Shown: positions 40,957 through 49,762, numbered from the stretch's first letter. The stretch is DNA of 54,463 nucleotides from Mycobacterium colombiense (GCF_001665835.1 NZ_LZSX01000109.1:1-54463); one strand, 5' to 3'. Made by a program: numbers and translations. Notes: generated from the sequence alone by a model not told the origin.

Positions 40957-41589
40957 CTAGTTGCAGAATGTGTAGCCGATGAATTCCGTGCCGCGCGTAT
41001 CGCCGCTCGAGTAATTGGCGAAGTGCACTGCCGGCGCTCCGTTGTATTGAGTGTTCATCTTCTGCACGTTCGGTGGCGGAGTGCCCTTGGGGAAGGCCAG
41101 AATCATGTCGGCGAAAATCTCCAGGCCGACCTGGCAGATGGCCTCGCGCCGCGGCTGCTGCGGATTCCACGCGTGCACGACCACCGGTTCGGTCAGCTGA
41201 GATCCCGCCGCACAATTCGGGTCACACAGCTTGAACAGTGCAGTGCCCGTCCCGTCGGCGCCTTGCGGTCCCCAGGAACTCCACGACATGTCCTGCAGCG
41301 CAACGGCCACGCTGGCGCAGCCCAACACGTTGAGCCGCTTCGGCCGCGAAACCGGCGGGACGGACGGGTTGTAGCAGCCCGGGATGGCGAAGCTCTCCGG
41401 CGCTGACGGCGTCGGCTGGGTGCTGGGTGCCGTCGCGCTCTGCTGGCTGCGGGTCAGCTGCACGCCCACCACGGTGAGGACCCCGACCAGCACCACCGCC
41501 ACGACAATGCCGGCCCCGATCAATCGCCCCCGCGAGGTGTGCCGCAGCCGCCTCGATAATGGGACGTTGGCGTTGCCGCTCACGGTCAC
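40957..41589 (-). CDS. Membrane-anchored hypothetical protein, exported domain
   Basis: 210 residues. An Arg-rich N-terminus (SRRLRHTSRGR) and one hydrophobic helix (~24-46, LIGAGIVVAVVLVGVLTVVGV) indicate a type II anchor or uncleaved signal, followed by a Ser/Thr/Pro linker. The outer domain has six Cys (PGCYN, LGCAS, LCDPNCAAG, ICQ, FCN), enough for three disulfides, which fits an extracytoplasmic location. I know similar exported mycobacterial proteins but no function. The start is a GTG at 41589; codon use is normal. Confidence 0.75.
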   Translation of the reverse strand: MTVSGNANVPLSRRLRHTSRGRLIGAGIVVAVVLVGVLTVVGVQLTRSQQSATAPSTQPTPSAPESFAIPGCYNPSVPPVSRPKRLNVLGCASVAVALQDMSWSSWGPQGADGTGTALFKLCDPNCAAGSQLTEPVVVHAWNPQQPRREAICQVGLEIFADMILAFPKGTPPPNVQKMNTQYNGAPAVHFANYSSGDTRGTEFIGYTFCN

Positions 41590-41683
41590 CAGATTACGGG
41601 TGAAATGTTTCCGCCGGGGCGGTGCCCGCCGACTGACATGACAGGGTAAAGTTGGTCATCGCTACCAACATATTGAGGATTCC

Positions 41684-42424
41684 GTGGAGCTGCCGATGAA
41701 TGACCATGATCTGGCCGCGCGGTTGGCCACCGAGGCCGGTCGGCTATTGCTCGGGGTTCGGGAAGAGTTCGCCGACGCGGAAGCGGGTGACCGGAAAGCC
41801 GCGGGGGACAAGCGATCCCACGATTTCTTGATGGAGGCGCTTGCCGCCGAGCGGCCCGGTGATGCGGTGCTGTCCGAAGAGGGCGCCGACGACCCGGTGC
41901 GGTTGCGCTCGGACCGCGTCTGGATCGTCGATCCGCTGGACGGCACGCGGGAATTCTCCGAGCTGGGACGCGACGACTGGGCGGTGCACGTCGCACTCTG
42001 GGAGGCCGGCGAGCTGGTCGCCGGCGCCGTGGCGCTACCGGCCCAGGGCATCACGTTGGCGACTCCGGACATGGATTCGCCTCCTGTCGCGCCGGGCAAG
42101 CCGCGCATCGTGGTGTCGCGCACCCGTCCACCCGCCGTCGCATTGAGCGTGCGCGATGCGCTGGACGGAGTCCTGGTAGAAATGGGTTCGGCCGGCGCCA
42201 AGGTCGCCTCGATCGTTCAAGGGTTGTCCGATGTGTACGTGCACGCCGGCGGCCAGTTCGAATGGGACTCCGCCGCGCCGGTGGCCGTAGCACGGGCCGC
42301 CGGGCTGCACACCTCTCGCATTGACGGGTCCACGCTGGCGTACAACCAACCCGATCCGAAGCTGCCCGATCTCGTGGTCTGCAGGCCCGAACTGGCGGAA
42401 GCCGTACTCGCGGTTACGCGCTGA
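41684..42424 (+). CDS. cysQ: 3'(2'),5'-bisphosphate nucleotidase CysQ
   Basis: 246 residues of the inositol-monophosphatase fold. Metal-site motifs are LSEEG, WIVDPLDGTREFSE and the C-terminal QFEWDSAAP. CysQ removes the 3' phosphate of PAP (and PAPS) made during sulfate assimilation and sulfation; the close relative of this length in M. tuberculosis is Rv2131c. A GTG at 41684 has GAGGA upstream; an ATG four codons later is the alternative start. It is a single gene. Confidence 0.88.
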   Translation: MELPMNDHDLAARLATEAGRLLLGVREEFADAEAGDRKAAGDKRSHDFLMEALAAERPGDAVLSEEGADDPVRLRSDRVWIVDPLDGTREFSELGRDDWAVHVALWEAGELVAGAVALPAQGITLATPDMDSPPVAPGKPRIVVSRTRPPAVALSVRDALDGVLVEMGSAGAKVASIVQGLSDVYVHAGGQFEWDSAAPVAVARAAGLHTSRIDGSTLAYNQPDPKLPDLVVCRPELAEAVLAVTR

Positions 42425-42454
42425 CCGTCGGCGCTGTGATATGCGCCCAGTCGG

Positions 42455-43531
42455 TCACTTTGGCGACGTGAGCTTGTCAGTTTGCTTGGGGGAGTGCGTG
42501 AACGCCGCGCGATAGGCGCTCGGGGTCAGACCGGTCTTGTGAATGAAATGGTCGCGCAGTGAGTCCACGGAGCCAAGCCCGCTGCGATGCGCGATGACCC
42601 TGACCGGCAGATCTGTGGTCTCCAGCAGTTCCCGCGCGCGGTCGATCCGCAGTTGCAGGAGCCATTGCAGAGGGCTGACGCCGGTTTCCTTTCGGAAGCG
42701 TCGATTGAGCGTACGAATACTGACGTTGGCGTGCCCGGCCAGATCGGCGAGCGTGAGCTTGTCCTGAATTTTCGTCAGCGCCCAGGCGCGCGTCTGACTC
42801 AAGCCGGTGGGGGTAGTCGCGGGGACGGCCGCGCTGACGAACTGCGCTTGTCCGCCGGCGCGCACCGGGGCGACCACGGCCAGGCGGGCGACGGTATTGG
42901 CAACTGCCGCACCGTGATCGGTGCGGATGAGGTGAAGGCACAGGTCGATTCCGGCGGCCAGTCCCGCCGAGGTGACGACCGACCCGTCTTCGACGAACAG
43001 CACTTCGGGCCGGACTTGCACGCGTGGATAGCATTGCGCCAACTCCGCGGCGTAGCGCCAGTGGGTCGTCGCGCACCGCCCGTCCAGCAAGCCCGCCGCC
43101 GCCAGGACGAACGCGCCGGTGCAGATCGACGCGATTCGCGCACCGCGACTTGCGGCATCCTGTAACGCCGACACCAGCTCGGGTGCGACGTCGTCGCGCG
43201 CGCCGGTTCCGGTAACGAGAACGGTATCGGCGACGCCGATCGGCTCCAAAGAGTCGGTGACGATTACGTCGAACCCACCTCGCGTGGCCACCGGTCCGGG
43301 CACCGGTGTGCAGGTACGGACCGCGTAGGCGTCGCGCCCGCCGACCTGCACGCCGCCGAACAGCAAGTCCGGGATGGACAGCTCGAACGCCCCGACCGGC
43401 GGGACGGCGACCACCGCAATGTGATGTATGGCCAGAACCTCCCCAACTATGGCTTTTATGCCACTAGCGCAGTGTAGCCGGTCGCCCGAATAGTGGGGCT
43501 TTGACGCCTCGAAGGAGGCTTTGCCGCCCAA
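42455..43531 (-). CDS. GlxA-family transcriptional regulator (DJ-1/PfpI domain - AraC HTH)
   Basis: Up to 358 residues. The N-terminal DJ-1/PfpI-like sensor has ASICTGAFVLAAAGLLDGRCATTHW, with a Cys at the nucleophile elbow. The C-terminal AraC double HTH has LTLADLAGHANVSIRTLNRRFRKETG and VRVIAHRSGLGSVDSLRDHF. The true start is unclear. The conserved part begins just after an ATA at 43429, which has a perfect GGGGAGG nine bases upstream. The only ordinary start codon before it is a TTG at 43531 without a ribosome site, which would add about 34 unlikely residues. It is divergent from the epimerase/SRPBCC pair and may regulate it. Confidence 0.82.
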   Translation of the reverse strand: MGGKASFEASKPHYSGDRLHCASGIKAIVGEVLAIHHIAVVAVPPVGAFELSIPDLLFGGVQVGGRDAYAVRTCTPVPGPVATRGGFDVIVTDSLEPIGVADTVLVTGTGARDDVAPELVSALQDAASRGARIASICTGAFVLAAAGLLDGRCATTHWRYAAELAQCYPRVQVRPEVLFVEDGSVVTSAGLAAGIDLCLHLIRTDHGAAVANTVARLAVVAPVRAGGQAQFVSAAVPATTPTGLSQTRAWALTKIQDKLTLADLAGHANVSIRTLNRRFRKETGVSPLQWLLQLRIDRARELLETTDLPVRVIAHRSGLGSVDSLRDHFIHKTGLTPSAYRAAFTHSPKQTDKLTSPK

Positions 43532-43544
43532 AGGAGAAGTGTCC

Positions 43545-44489
43545 GTGAAAGTTGTTGTCGGAGCAGGGGGTGCGGGTATAGCGACCGCTGAGCTGCTCGC
43601 CGATGCTGGTCATGAGGTACGGCTGGTCACCCGCCGCGGCAGCGGTCCGAGCCATCCGCGGATTCGGTGCATCGCGGTTGATGCGTCGAAAACCGGCGAC
43701 CTCGTGGATGTGCTCGCCGGCGCCGACACCGTGTACAACTGCGCTGCCCCGCCGTATCACCTGTGGCGCACCCAGCTCCCCGCTCTTGCTTCCGGCATTC
43801 TCGACGGCGCGATCGCGGCCGGCGCCGACTACGTCATGTTGGGCAACCTGTACGCCTACGGCCCCGTGGCAGGCCCGATCACCGAGCACCTTCCGCTGAA
43901 ACCGAACTCGGTCAAGGGCGAACTGCGCGCACACGTCTGGACGCAGGCGAAGGCCGCCCATGATGCCGGCCGGGTTCGCGTAACGGAAGTCCGCGCCAGC
44001 GATTTCATCGGCCGCGGCGCCATGTCGGTGTTCACGATCATGGTCACGCCGAAGGTGCTTGCCGGCAGGGTCGCACTGTTTCCCGCCGACCTCGATGCAC
44101 CGCACAGCTGGACCGGCACCGTCGATGCCGCACGCACCCTGATCACTGTCGGCGCCGACGAGCGTAGTTGGGGACGACCGTGGCACGTCCCCACCAACCC
44201 CGCGGTGTCGCCGCGGGAGTTGGCGACGGTACTGGCCAACTGCGCGCGAGTCGGCGCTCCCAGGTTGCGCCGCATGCCGGGTTGGTTGCTGGCCTCGGCG
44301 GCCTTGGGCTCCAAAGTGATCCGCGAATTGCCTGAGATGCAGTATCAGCTGCGGGAGCCGTTCGTGATGGATTCCTCGGAAACTGCCCACACGTTCGGCC
44401 TGACTCCGACCCCGCTCCACGAGATCCTGCACGACGGGCTATCCCGGGATCCTGCCGGGATCGCGACAGGCCGCGGGGCGCGATCATGA
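43545..44489 (+). CDS. NAD-dependent epimerase/dehydratase-like protein (extended SDR)
   Basis: 314 residues. The Rossmann motif VVVGAGGAGIATAELLADAGHEVRLVTR opens the protein directly after the GTG at 43545, which has AAGGAG at the right distance. ADTVYNCAAPPYHLW is the NAD-binding follow-on. The catalytic YxxxK of classic SDRs is not evident in the usual place; MLGNLYAYGPVAGPITE occupies that region, so it may be an atypical or binding-only member. It overlaps the SRPBCC gene by ATGA. Confidence 0.82.
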   Translation: MKVVVGAGGAGIATAELLADAGHEVRLVTRRGSGPSHPRIRCIAVDASKTGDLVDVLAGADTVYNCAAPPYHLWRTQLPALASGILDGAIAAGADYVMLGNLYAYGPVAGPITEHLPLKPNSVKGELRAHVWTQAKAAHDAGRVRVTEVRASDFIGRGAMSVFTIMVTPKVLAGRVALFPADLDAPHSWTGTVDAARTLITVGADERSWGRPWHVPTNPAVSPRELATVLANCARVGAPRLRRMPGWLLASAALGSKVIRELPEMQYQLREPFVMDSSETAHTFGLTPTPLHEILHDGLSRDPAGIATGRGARS

Positions 44490-44911
44490 CCGAAGTCCGC
44501 CAATACTGCGAACTTGGCGCGTCGGCGCAGCAGGTGTGGAGCCTAGTCACCGATTTCGGGAGATTCGTCGAGATGCTCGTCGCCTCGCGTGACGGCACAG
44601 TCAGGACCCGCGGCGCGGGAGTCGGTATGCTGCGCACTGTCACGGTCGGCGGGGAGCACATGATCGAACGCCTCGACGAGATCGACGAGAGGCGATGGCG
44701 AACACGGTATTCCATGATCGCCACCGGACCGTTTCCGGTGGCCGACTATCGAGCAACAATTACGTTGAATCCGCTCGGTGAGAACAGGTGCGCGTTGACC
44801 TGGGCAGGCTCCTTCATTCCCCACGGCGCCAGCGAATCCGATGCCGCTGAGGCGGTGCGCTCAGTCTACGTCGAGGGAATCGCATTGATGCGTCAGCGGT
44901 TTGGGGGATGA
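44486..44911 (+). CDS. SRPBCC-family (polyketide cyclase/START-like) protein
   Basis: 141 residues. CELGASAQQVWSLVTDFGRFVEMLVAS and the closing AAEAVRSVYVEGIALMRQRFGG helix are the Bet v 1-like hydrophobic-ligand fold. Such proteins bind or cyclise lipids and polyketides. Its start lies in the ATGA overlap with the epimerase-like gene, so the two products probably act on the same molecule. Confidence 0.85.
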   Translation: MTEVRQYCELGASAQQVWSLVTDFGRFVEMLVASRDGTVRTRGAGVGMLRTVTVGGEHMIERLDEIDERRWRTRYSMIATGPFPVADYRATITLNPLGENRCALTWAGSFIPHGASESDAAEAVRSVYVEGIALMRQRFGG

Positions 44912-44941
44912 TGCGCGCGCGATGCGCGGCGTGGCACCCAG

Positions 44942-46489
44942 TCAGACCGTGACGAAGTCGGCCATCATCGCCATGTCCTCGTGCTCGAGGTTATGACAGT
45001 GGACCAAATACGTTCCCTTATAGTCGGTGAACCGCACGATCACTTCCACCGCTTCGGCCGGTGCAACATCGATGGTGTCTTTCCAACCGTGATCGAAGGG
45101 CCCGGGCGGTCTGTTGTCGCGCGACAAGACTTGAAAGTGGTTGAGATGGACATGGATCGGGTGGCGGATGTCGGTGATGAAGCGCCAGATTTCGACGTCA
45201 CCAACGCGCGGTGTCGCGAGCGGAACGCCGGGCCGGTAGGGCTTGTTGTTGATCATCCACACACCCGCTCGGCCTTGTCCGAACAGAAAGGTGCGGGTGG
45301 TCGTGGCCCCGTTGCGGTCCAGGGGGACGAAGGTTTCGCTGAGGCGTTGCGGAATGGTGGATTCGTCTGATCGGTCGGTGCCGACGACATCGAAGCGCAT
45401 GACTCGCGCACTGGCCTGTGCGCCAAGGGTGTTGACGAGCTGTACCCGGGTGCCCGGACGATAACGGGAGAAGTCGACGACGAGGTCGAAGCGTTCGGCG
45501 GGTGCGATATCAATCGCGTCATAAGTGAGCGGGCTGGGCAGAAGACCGCCGTCACTGCCGATTTGGGTGAATGCCGAGCCCCCAGGCGGCGGCGGATCAA
45601 GCTGCAGTCGGTAGCGGCGGGCGTTGGAGGCGTTGAGCACCCGGAATCGATAGCGCGCGGGATCGGTGTCCAGCACCGGCCATGGCGCACCGTTGACGAG
45701 CACCACGTCGCCGAGCACACCGTTCATGTAGGGGGCGGCGACATCGCCGCCGTCGGTGAGCGGGTATTGGAACGAGCCGTCAGCCGCAAACGATCGATCG
45801 GTGATCATCAGCGGAATGTCGCGATGACCGTTCGGCAATGGGAGGCCACGCTCTTCGTCGTCGTGGACGATGTGAAATCCCGCGAGCCCTCGCCAGACGG
45901 CCTGGCCGGTGTAGCTCATGCGATGGTCGTGATACCACAGTGTCGCCGCGCGTTGCTGCATCGGGTACACGTATTCGCGTTGTCCGACAACGGAGTTACG
46001 TGACATGCCCGAGCGCATACCGTCGTCGTGAGTCATGGCATGGGCGGTGGCTCGGGGCTCAATGAGGTCGAGCGGGTAACCGTCACTGTCGGGTGGGGTG
46101 TGACCACCGTGAAGGTGCACGGCGACCGGAACGGCTAAGGCGTTGTGGTGGCGGATCACTGCCCGCCGACCCGACCGAGAGACGATGGTCGGCCCCGGAA
46201 ATGTCCCTCCATACGTCCATGCGGCCGTCGTCAGGCCGGGCAGTATCGCCAAGTCGGCGGCGCGCTGGGTGACCGCGTAATAGTCGCTGGTGGTGTCGCT
46301 GGCGATGGGCGCCAACTGGTCTGGTATCGGTAGCCGCGCGTGGTAGTGCGGCGGCAGCGGCACCTGGCTGCGCAGCAGCTTGCCCGGCTCGGCGGAGCCC
46401 AGCGCCATTTGCGCCGCGGGCCATCCGGCACCCGCGATGCCGAGTCCTGCGGTGAGAAGGCCGGCTCGGAGCAGGGCGCGCCGCTTCAC
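44942..46489 (-). CDS. Multicopper oxidase (CotA/bilirubin-oxidase-like)
   Basis: 515 residues. All four copper motifs are intact: VHLHGGH, WYHDHRMSYTGQ, HPIHVHLNHF and HCHNLEHEDMAM, the last with a Met at the axial position of the type 1 site. The N-terminus (KRRALLRAGLLTAGLGIAGAG) looks like a twin-arginine signal, so it probably folds with copper in the cytosol and is exported. Family members oxidise phenols, bilirubin or Cu(I). It starts at a GTG overlapping the upstream membrane-protein stop (GTGA) and is the last gene of the MarR-headed cluster. Confidence 0.92.
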   Translation of the reverse strand: MKRRALLRAGLLTAGLGIAGAGWPAAQMALGSAEPGKLLRSQVPLPPHYHARLPIPDQLAPIASDTTSDYYAVTQRAADLAILPGLTTAAWTYGGTFPGPTIVSRSGRRAVIRHHNALAVPVAVHLHGGHTPPDSDGYPLDLIEPRATAHAMTHDDGMRSGMSRNSVVGQREYVYPMQQRAATLWYHDHRMSYTGQAVWRGLAGFHIVHDDEERGLPLPNGHRDIPLMITDRSFAADGSFQYPLTDGGDVAAPYMNGVLGDVVLVNGAPWPVLDTDPARYRFRVLNASNARRYRLQLDPPPPGGSAFTQIGSDGGLLPSPLTYDAIDIAPAERFDLVVDFSRYRPGTRVQLVNTLGAQASARVMRFDVVGTDRSDESTIPQRLSETFVPLDRNGATTTRTFLFGQGRAGVWMINNKPYRPGVPLATPRVGDVEIWRFITDIRHPIHVHLNHFQVLSRDNRPPGPFDHGWKDTIDVAPAEAVEVIVRFTDYKGTYLVHCHNLEHEDMAMMADFVTV

Positions 46490-46905
46490 GGCCCCGCCTC
46501 GCTCTCGACGGTGTACCGGTCCGGCAGCGGGGTACGCCAGATCATGGTCGCCAGTTGGACAATCCCGACGACGAGCAGCACGCCGAGCGGAATGTGTAAG
46601 GCTGCCAACCGCAATTCACCCGCGGCGAATTCGGCGACGAGTAACAACGTCTGCACGACGGCCCCTACCAAGGCACCCGGCGGACCGCCGACCCGCCAGA
46701 CCCAGGCGAGGATAACGACTTGCACCGCAGAGGTGATGGTGATCGCTCGCGCTCCAAGCGCGTGCAGCATCAGCGCGTCGTATTGGCCGCCCAGAAAATT
46801 GCCCGCCAACGTCGCCTGCACCAGCGCGAGCACCACCATCAACGCGGTGCTGACCCGTGCCGACACTAGCGCTGCGCGTGCGGTCGGGGCTGCCGCGGTT
46901 CCCAC
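46486..46905 (-). CDS. Small four-helix membrane protein
   Basis: 139 residues with four hydrophobic helices (~18-38, ~52-72, ~76-98, ~102-122). VSTALMVVLALVQATLAGNFLGGQYDALMLHALGARAIT resembles integral heme- or quinone-interacting membrane subunits, but no diagnostic motif is present. It sits one base after the DoxX-like gene and overlaps the oxidase gene by GTGA. The tight packing suggests a membrane partner for the multicopper oxidase; that is inference. Confidence 0.75.
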   Translation of the reverse strand: MGTAAAPTARAALVSARVSTALMVVLALVQATLAGNFLGGQYDALMLHALGARAITITSAVQVVILAWVWRVGGPPGALVGAVVQTLLLVAEFAAGELRLAALHIPLGVLLVVGIVQLATMIWRTPLPDRYTVESEAGP

Positions 46906-46906
46906 G

Positions 46907-47275
46907 TCAGATCACCCCTGGGTGTGCCGCGAGTGTCACACCCAGGGCGGCGCAGTTCAGCGCCAGGAGAAATCCGCCGAACATCATCTGACCGCTGATG
47001 TCGTGGGCCAGCACGTGGGTGTACACGGCGCACACGAAGAAGACGACCAGCCCCGCCGCAGCGGCGATGCCCACAGCGGGAATCCACAGGCCGACAATTA
47101 GTCCCATGGTTCCCAACGTTTTCAAGGTGCCGATGGGAAACCTCAACCACGAGACGGGCACGCCCGCGCTCTCCATCCCGGGCAGAATCGGCGCGAAGTG
47201 AACCAGCGCCGCGATACCCGAGAATCCATCGAAGGCGATCGCGATGAACGTCACGACCAAATATGCGGTGTGCAC
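46907..47275 (-). CDS. DoxX-like membrane protein
   Basis: 122 residues and four helices. MHTAYLVVTFIAIAFDGFSGIAALVHFAPIL and FPIGTLKTLGTMGLIVGLWIPAVGIAAAAGLVVFF follow the DoxX_2 pattern. The GTG at 47275 has GAGGAGG five bases upstream. It follows the NAD(P)-binding reductase by 10 bases and precedes the four-helix protein by one. DoxX proteins in mycobacteria have been tied to membrane redox complexes, consistent with oxidase and reductase neighbours. Confidence 0.82.
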   Translation of the reverse strand: MHTAYLVVTFIAIAFDGFSGIAALVHFAPILPGMESAGVPVSWLRFPIGTLKTLGTMGLIVGLWIPAVGIAAAAGLVVFFVCAVYTHVLAHDISGQMMFGGFLLALNCAALGVTLAAHPGVI

Positions 47276-47285
47276 GGTGCCCTCC

Positions 47286-48023
47286 TCAGGGAATTCGTCC
47301 GAGTGACCCGGGTACCAATGCCGGACCAGAGTCTTTGGTGGACAGGGCCTCTCGGCGCACCATCTGCCACAGGGTGGGGGTGGAGTCGGTGGTGGAGACG
47401 ATCACAATGCGGCCGACGGAGGCCGAGTCAGCCACCAGGGAAACCAGATAGTCGGCCAAGTCGATGCGTGCGGTGAACGCGCCCACCGGATCGACGGGCC
47501 CGCTGAGGTAATCGGTCGGTTCGGGCAGGTCGAAGAGACCGGAGGGCCGGACGATGGTCCAATCGAGGCCACTGCCGCGCACGATGGCTTCCATGCGTCG
47601 CATGTCGTCGTAGACCGTCCTGCCGATCGTTCTGCTGATCACGGGTTCAACCAGCCGCAACAGGAGCGGCGCGTGAAGGCGCCGTGTGGGACGTACCGAC
47701 GTGGAGCTCACGACGATGAGTCGGCGCGTTCCCGACGCACGCATGGCTTTGACGATGTTGGTCGCTCCGGCCGAATAGGTTTCAACTCGCCGGCCGGTGA
47801 ACGGCACACCAAGCACCGAGACCACAGCATCGGCTCCCGCAACAGCCTCGAGGACGGCGGCGTCATTGCGGACATCGGCCCCCACAACCGTCAATTGTGC
47901 GTGGAGAATAGGGAATTCGCGTGGCCGACGCGTGACGGCAACCACAGAGTGGCCGGCTTTTAGCGCGCGTGCGACGGCAAGCCTTCCCGTGGGTCCGTTG
48001 GCGCCGAAGATGATCGACTTCAT
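47286..48023 (-). CDS. NmrA/SDR-like NAD(P)-binding reductase
   Basis: 245 residues. FGANGPTGRLAVARALKAGHSVVAVTRR is the atypical-SDR dinucleotide loop, and VVSSTSVRP with DMRRMEAIVRGSGLDWTIVRPSGL matches NAD(P)H-binding quinone-reductase-like proteins. The Arg residues after the second strand (VTRRPR) favour NADP. The ATG at 48023 has AGGAGC nearby. It is the first gene after the palindromic promoter below the MarR gene, so it is the likely primary target of that regulator. Confidence 0.87.
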   Translation of the reverse strand: MKSIIFGANGPTGRLAVARALKAGHSVVAVTRRPREFPILHAQLTVVGADVRNDAAVLEAVAGADAVVSVLGVPFTGRRVETYSAGATNIVKAMRASGTRRLIVVSSTSVRPTRRLHAPLLLRLVEPVISRTIGRTVYDDMRRMEAIVRGSGLDWTIVRPSGLFDLPEPTDYLSGPVDPVGAFTARIDLADYLVSLVADSASVGRIVIVSTTDSTPTLWQMVRREALSTKDSGPALVPGSLGRIP

Positions 48024-48040
48024 CGCTTGCTCCTAATTTA

Positions 48041-48073
48041 ATCACGACTAGTGATCATCATGATAGATGACAA
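48041..48073 (-). promoter_or_regulatory. Candidate MarR-controlled promoter and operator
   Basis: On the minus strand TTGTCA (48073-48068) and TAGTCG (48050-48045) are 17 bases apart, a plausible -35/-10 pair. Between and across them lie ATCAC-GACTA-GTGAT (48041-48055) and the 8-bp palindrome ATCATGAT (48057-48064). Palindromes overlapping a promoter are the usual MarR operator design. Confidence 0.55.
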
Positions 48074-48140
48074 TCATGCTTGGTGCCAGATTGTCGTGAC
48101 GCGTCCGGTTATGGCCGCGGCTTGGGTTGGGGCGCGGCGA

Positions 48141-48614
48141 TCACGCCAATTCGGGGTGAACTCCGGGGATGAGGCCTGCTCGCGCGGCGACGCGCTGGAG
48201 AAGGCGGCGCAGCTCAGCGCGTTCTTTCGATGACAAGGGCGCGGCTATCTCGTTTTCGAGCTCACGGCCTTGCTCATGCAGCGCAGGCAGCAGTCGGCGG
48301 GCCTTGGCGGTCAGCGTGACGGCGACCGCGCGCCGGTCCTCGGGGCGCGGTCGCCGGTTGGCGAGCCCCCGCTGCTCAAGCTGGTCGATGACCACGACCA
48401 TGGCGTTGCGGTGGATGCCGAGACGTTCGGAAAGCTGACGCTGGGATTGGCCGTCGGCACTGGCCAATGCCAACAGAACCGCGTACGTGCGAGGGTCTGC
48501 CCCCATCGGCGCAAGGCGACGCTGGAAATCGCTGCTGACGTGAGCGCCGAGTTGGGCGAGCAGAAACGGGATTCGTTCGTCGAGTTCGGCGATGCCGGAG
48601 CGGTTTTCACTCAT
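48141..48614 (-). CDS. MarR-family transcriptional regulator
   Basis: 157 residues from the ATG at 48614; another in-frame ATG at 48641 adds nine. The winged HTH reads QSQRQLSERLGIHRNAMVVVIDQLEQRGLANRRPRPEDRRAVAVTLTAKARRLL, a classic MarR core, with dimerisation helices at both ends. Family members repress nearby redox or efflux genes and release DNA on binding phenolic ligands or on Cys oxidation. This one has no Cys in the core, so ligand binding is likelier. It precedes the reductase-oxidase cluster in the same direction. Confidence 0.88.
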   Translation of the reverse strand: MSENRSGIAELDERIPFLLAQLGAHVSSDFQRRLAPMGADPRTYAVLLALASADGQSQRQLSERLGIHRNAMVVVIDQLEQRGLANRRPRPEDRRAVAVTLTAKARRLLPALHEQGRELENEIAAPLSSKERAELRRLLQRVAARAGLIPGVHPELA

Positions 48615-48708
48615 TGGCTGACGACGGCTCCTCGAGTGCATGAGTGTTTGCGCCGCAGGGCATTACGGCAAGCGTGGCTACCGCCCAGACCGTCATGCTA
48701 CAAGATAA

Positions 48709-49674
48709 TCATCGACCGATACAGTTCTTTCGGGTTTCTGTCGCTGCGGTGCTCCGAAACGCGCTCGATGACCGCGCGAGCATAGCGAGCAGTCTGATGG
48801 TGCGCTGTTGTTCGCTGTCGCTACCGCAGGGCACCGCCATGAAGTCGGTAACCCCTGCATCCTGCAGGCGACGAAGTCCGCGCTCGACCTCGGTGTCGTC
48901 GCCGACGATGGCCACGTCCGCCGGATTATTCAACCCTTCACGGGCCAGGGTGCTGCGATATTCGGGGACTTGCGCGGCGACTGCGAATTGCCGGCTTATA
49001 GCGCTACGCGCCTCGTCGACGTCGTCGGTCGCCCACACTGGTAGGCCGGCCACGATTCGCGGTGCAGGGCGGCCCGCCCGGGCGGCGGCTGTCGTGATGG
49101 TGGGCACGACATGGGCGGACAGGGTCCGTGGGCCGGTCATCCATGTCACCGTGCCCTCGCTGAGTTCACCGGCTACCCGCAGCATGGCCGGCCCCAAGGC
49201 TGCGAGCAGCACGGGCGGGGCGGTTACGCCGGGAAGATCGACCGCGCCGGCGGCGGTGACGAAACCCCGATGGTTGACGGGTTGTCCATGGAGCAGTTCG
49301 TTCAGCAGGCCGAGATATTCACGCATGCGCGCCACAGGTCGGTCGGTTGGCATCCCAAACATCCCGGTGATCATCGCGCCGATCCCCGCCCCGATTCCCA
49401 AGGTCAGCCGGCCCGAAATGGCGTCTTGAACCGTCAGTGCCTGGCTGGCCAGAACGAGGGGGTGGCGCTGTGGCACCGGTACAACCGCGGTTCCTAGCTC
49501 GATGCTGTCCACCGCGACGCCAGCCAGCGCCACACTGGTCAGCGCATCGATCCCCAGTGCCTGACTCGACCATGCGACGGGAAAGCCCGCCTCTGCGGCC
49601 TCCCGAACCTGTTCGACTATGCCGTGAACCGTCGTCGGTCCCCGAACCTCGCCGATGGCAATGCCGATGCGCAC
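48709..49674 (-). CDS. LLM-class F420-dependent oxidoreductase, TIGR03564-like
   Basis: 321 residues. MRIGIAIGEVRGPTTVHGIVEQVREAAEAGF starts the luciferase-like barrel. GRLTLGIGAGIGAMITGMFGMPTDRPVARMREYLGLL and AGELSEGTVTWMTGPRTLSAHVVP are characteristic of the mycobacterial TIGR03564 group. It would use F420; the substrate is unknown. It begins at a GTG (49674) seven bases after GGAGG. It is divergent from a TetR gene with two matching operators between them, so that regulator most likely represses it. Confidence 0.88.
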   Translation of the reverse strand: MRIGIAIGEVRGPTTVHGIVEQVREAAEAGFPVAWSSQALGIDALTSVALAGVAVDSIELGTAVVPVPQRHPLVLASQALTVQDAISGRLTLGIGAGIGAMITGMFGMPTDRPVARMREYLGLLNELLHGQPVNHRGFVTAAGAVDLPGVTAPPVLLAALGPAMLRVAGELSEGTVTWMTGPRTLSAHVVPTITTAAARAGRPAPRIVAGLPVWATDDVDEARSAISRQFAVAAQVPEYRSTLAREGLNNPADVAIVGDDTEVERGLRRLQDAGVTDFMAVPCGSDSEQQRTIRLLAMLARSSSAFRSTAATETRKNCIGR

Positions 49675-49707
49675 TGATGACCTCCATATCCGACTTTCGA
49701 AGCATTG

Positions 49708-49728
49708 AAACGGGGTGGCCCTCCGTTT
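49708..49728. promoter_or_regulatory. TetR operator copy 1
   Basis: AAACGGGG, five bases, CTCCGTTT: an imperfect inverted repeat (seven of eight arm bases match) lying 33 bases upstream of the oxidoreductase start. It shares arms and spacing with copy 2. Confidence 0.7.
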
Positions 49729-49741
49729 ATCTCCCGCTAAG

Positions 49742-49762
49742 ATACGGGGGGCAACCCCGTTT
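49742..49762. promoter_or_regulatory. TetR operator copy 2
   Basis: ATACGGGG, five bases, CCCCGTTT: an inverted repeat with seven of eight arm bases matching, 17 bases before the TetR ATG and 34 bases (about three helical turns) from copy 1. It probably mediates autoregulation. Confidence 0.7.
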
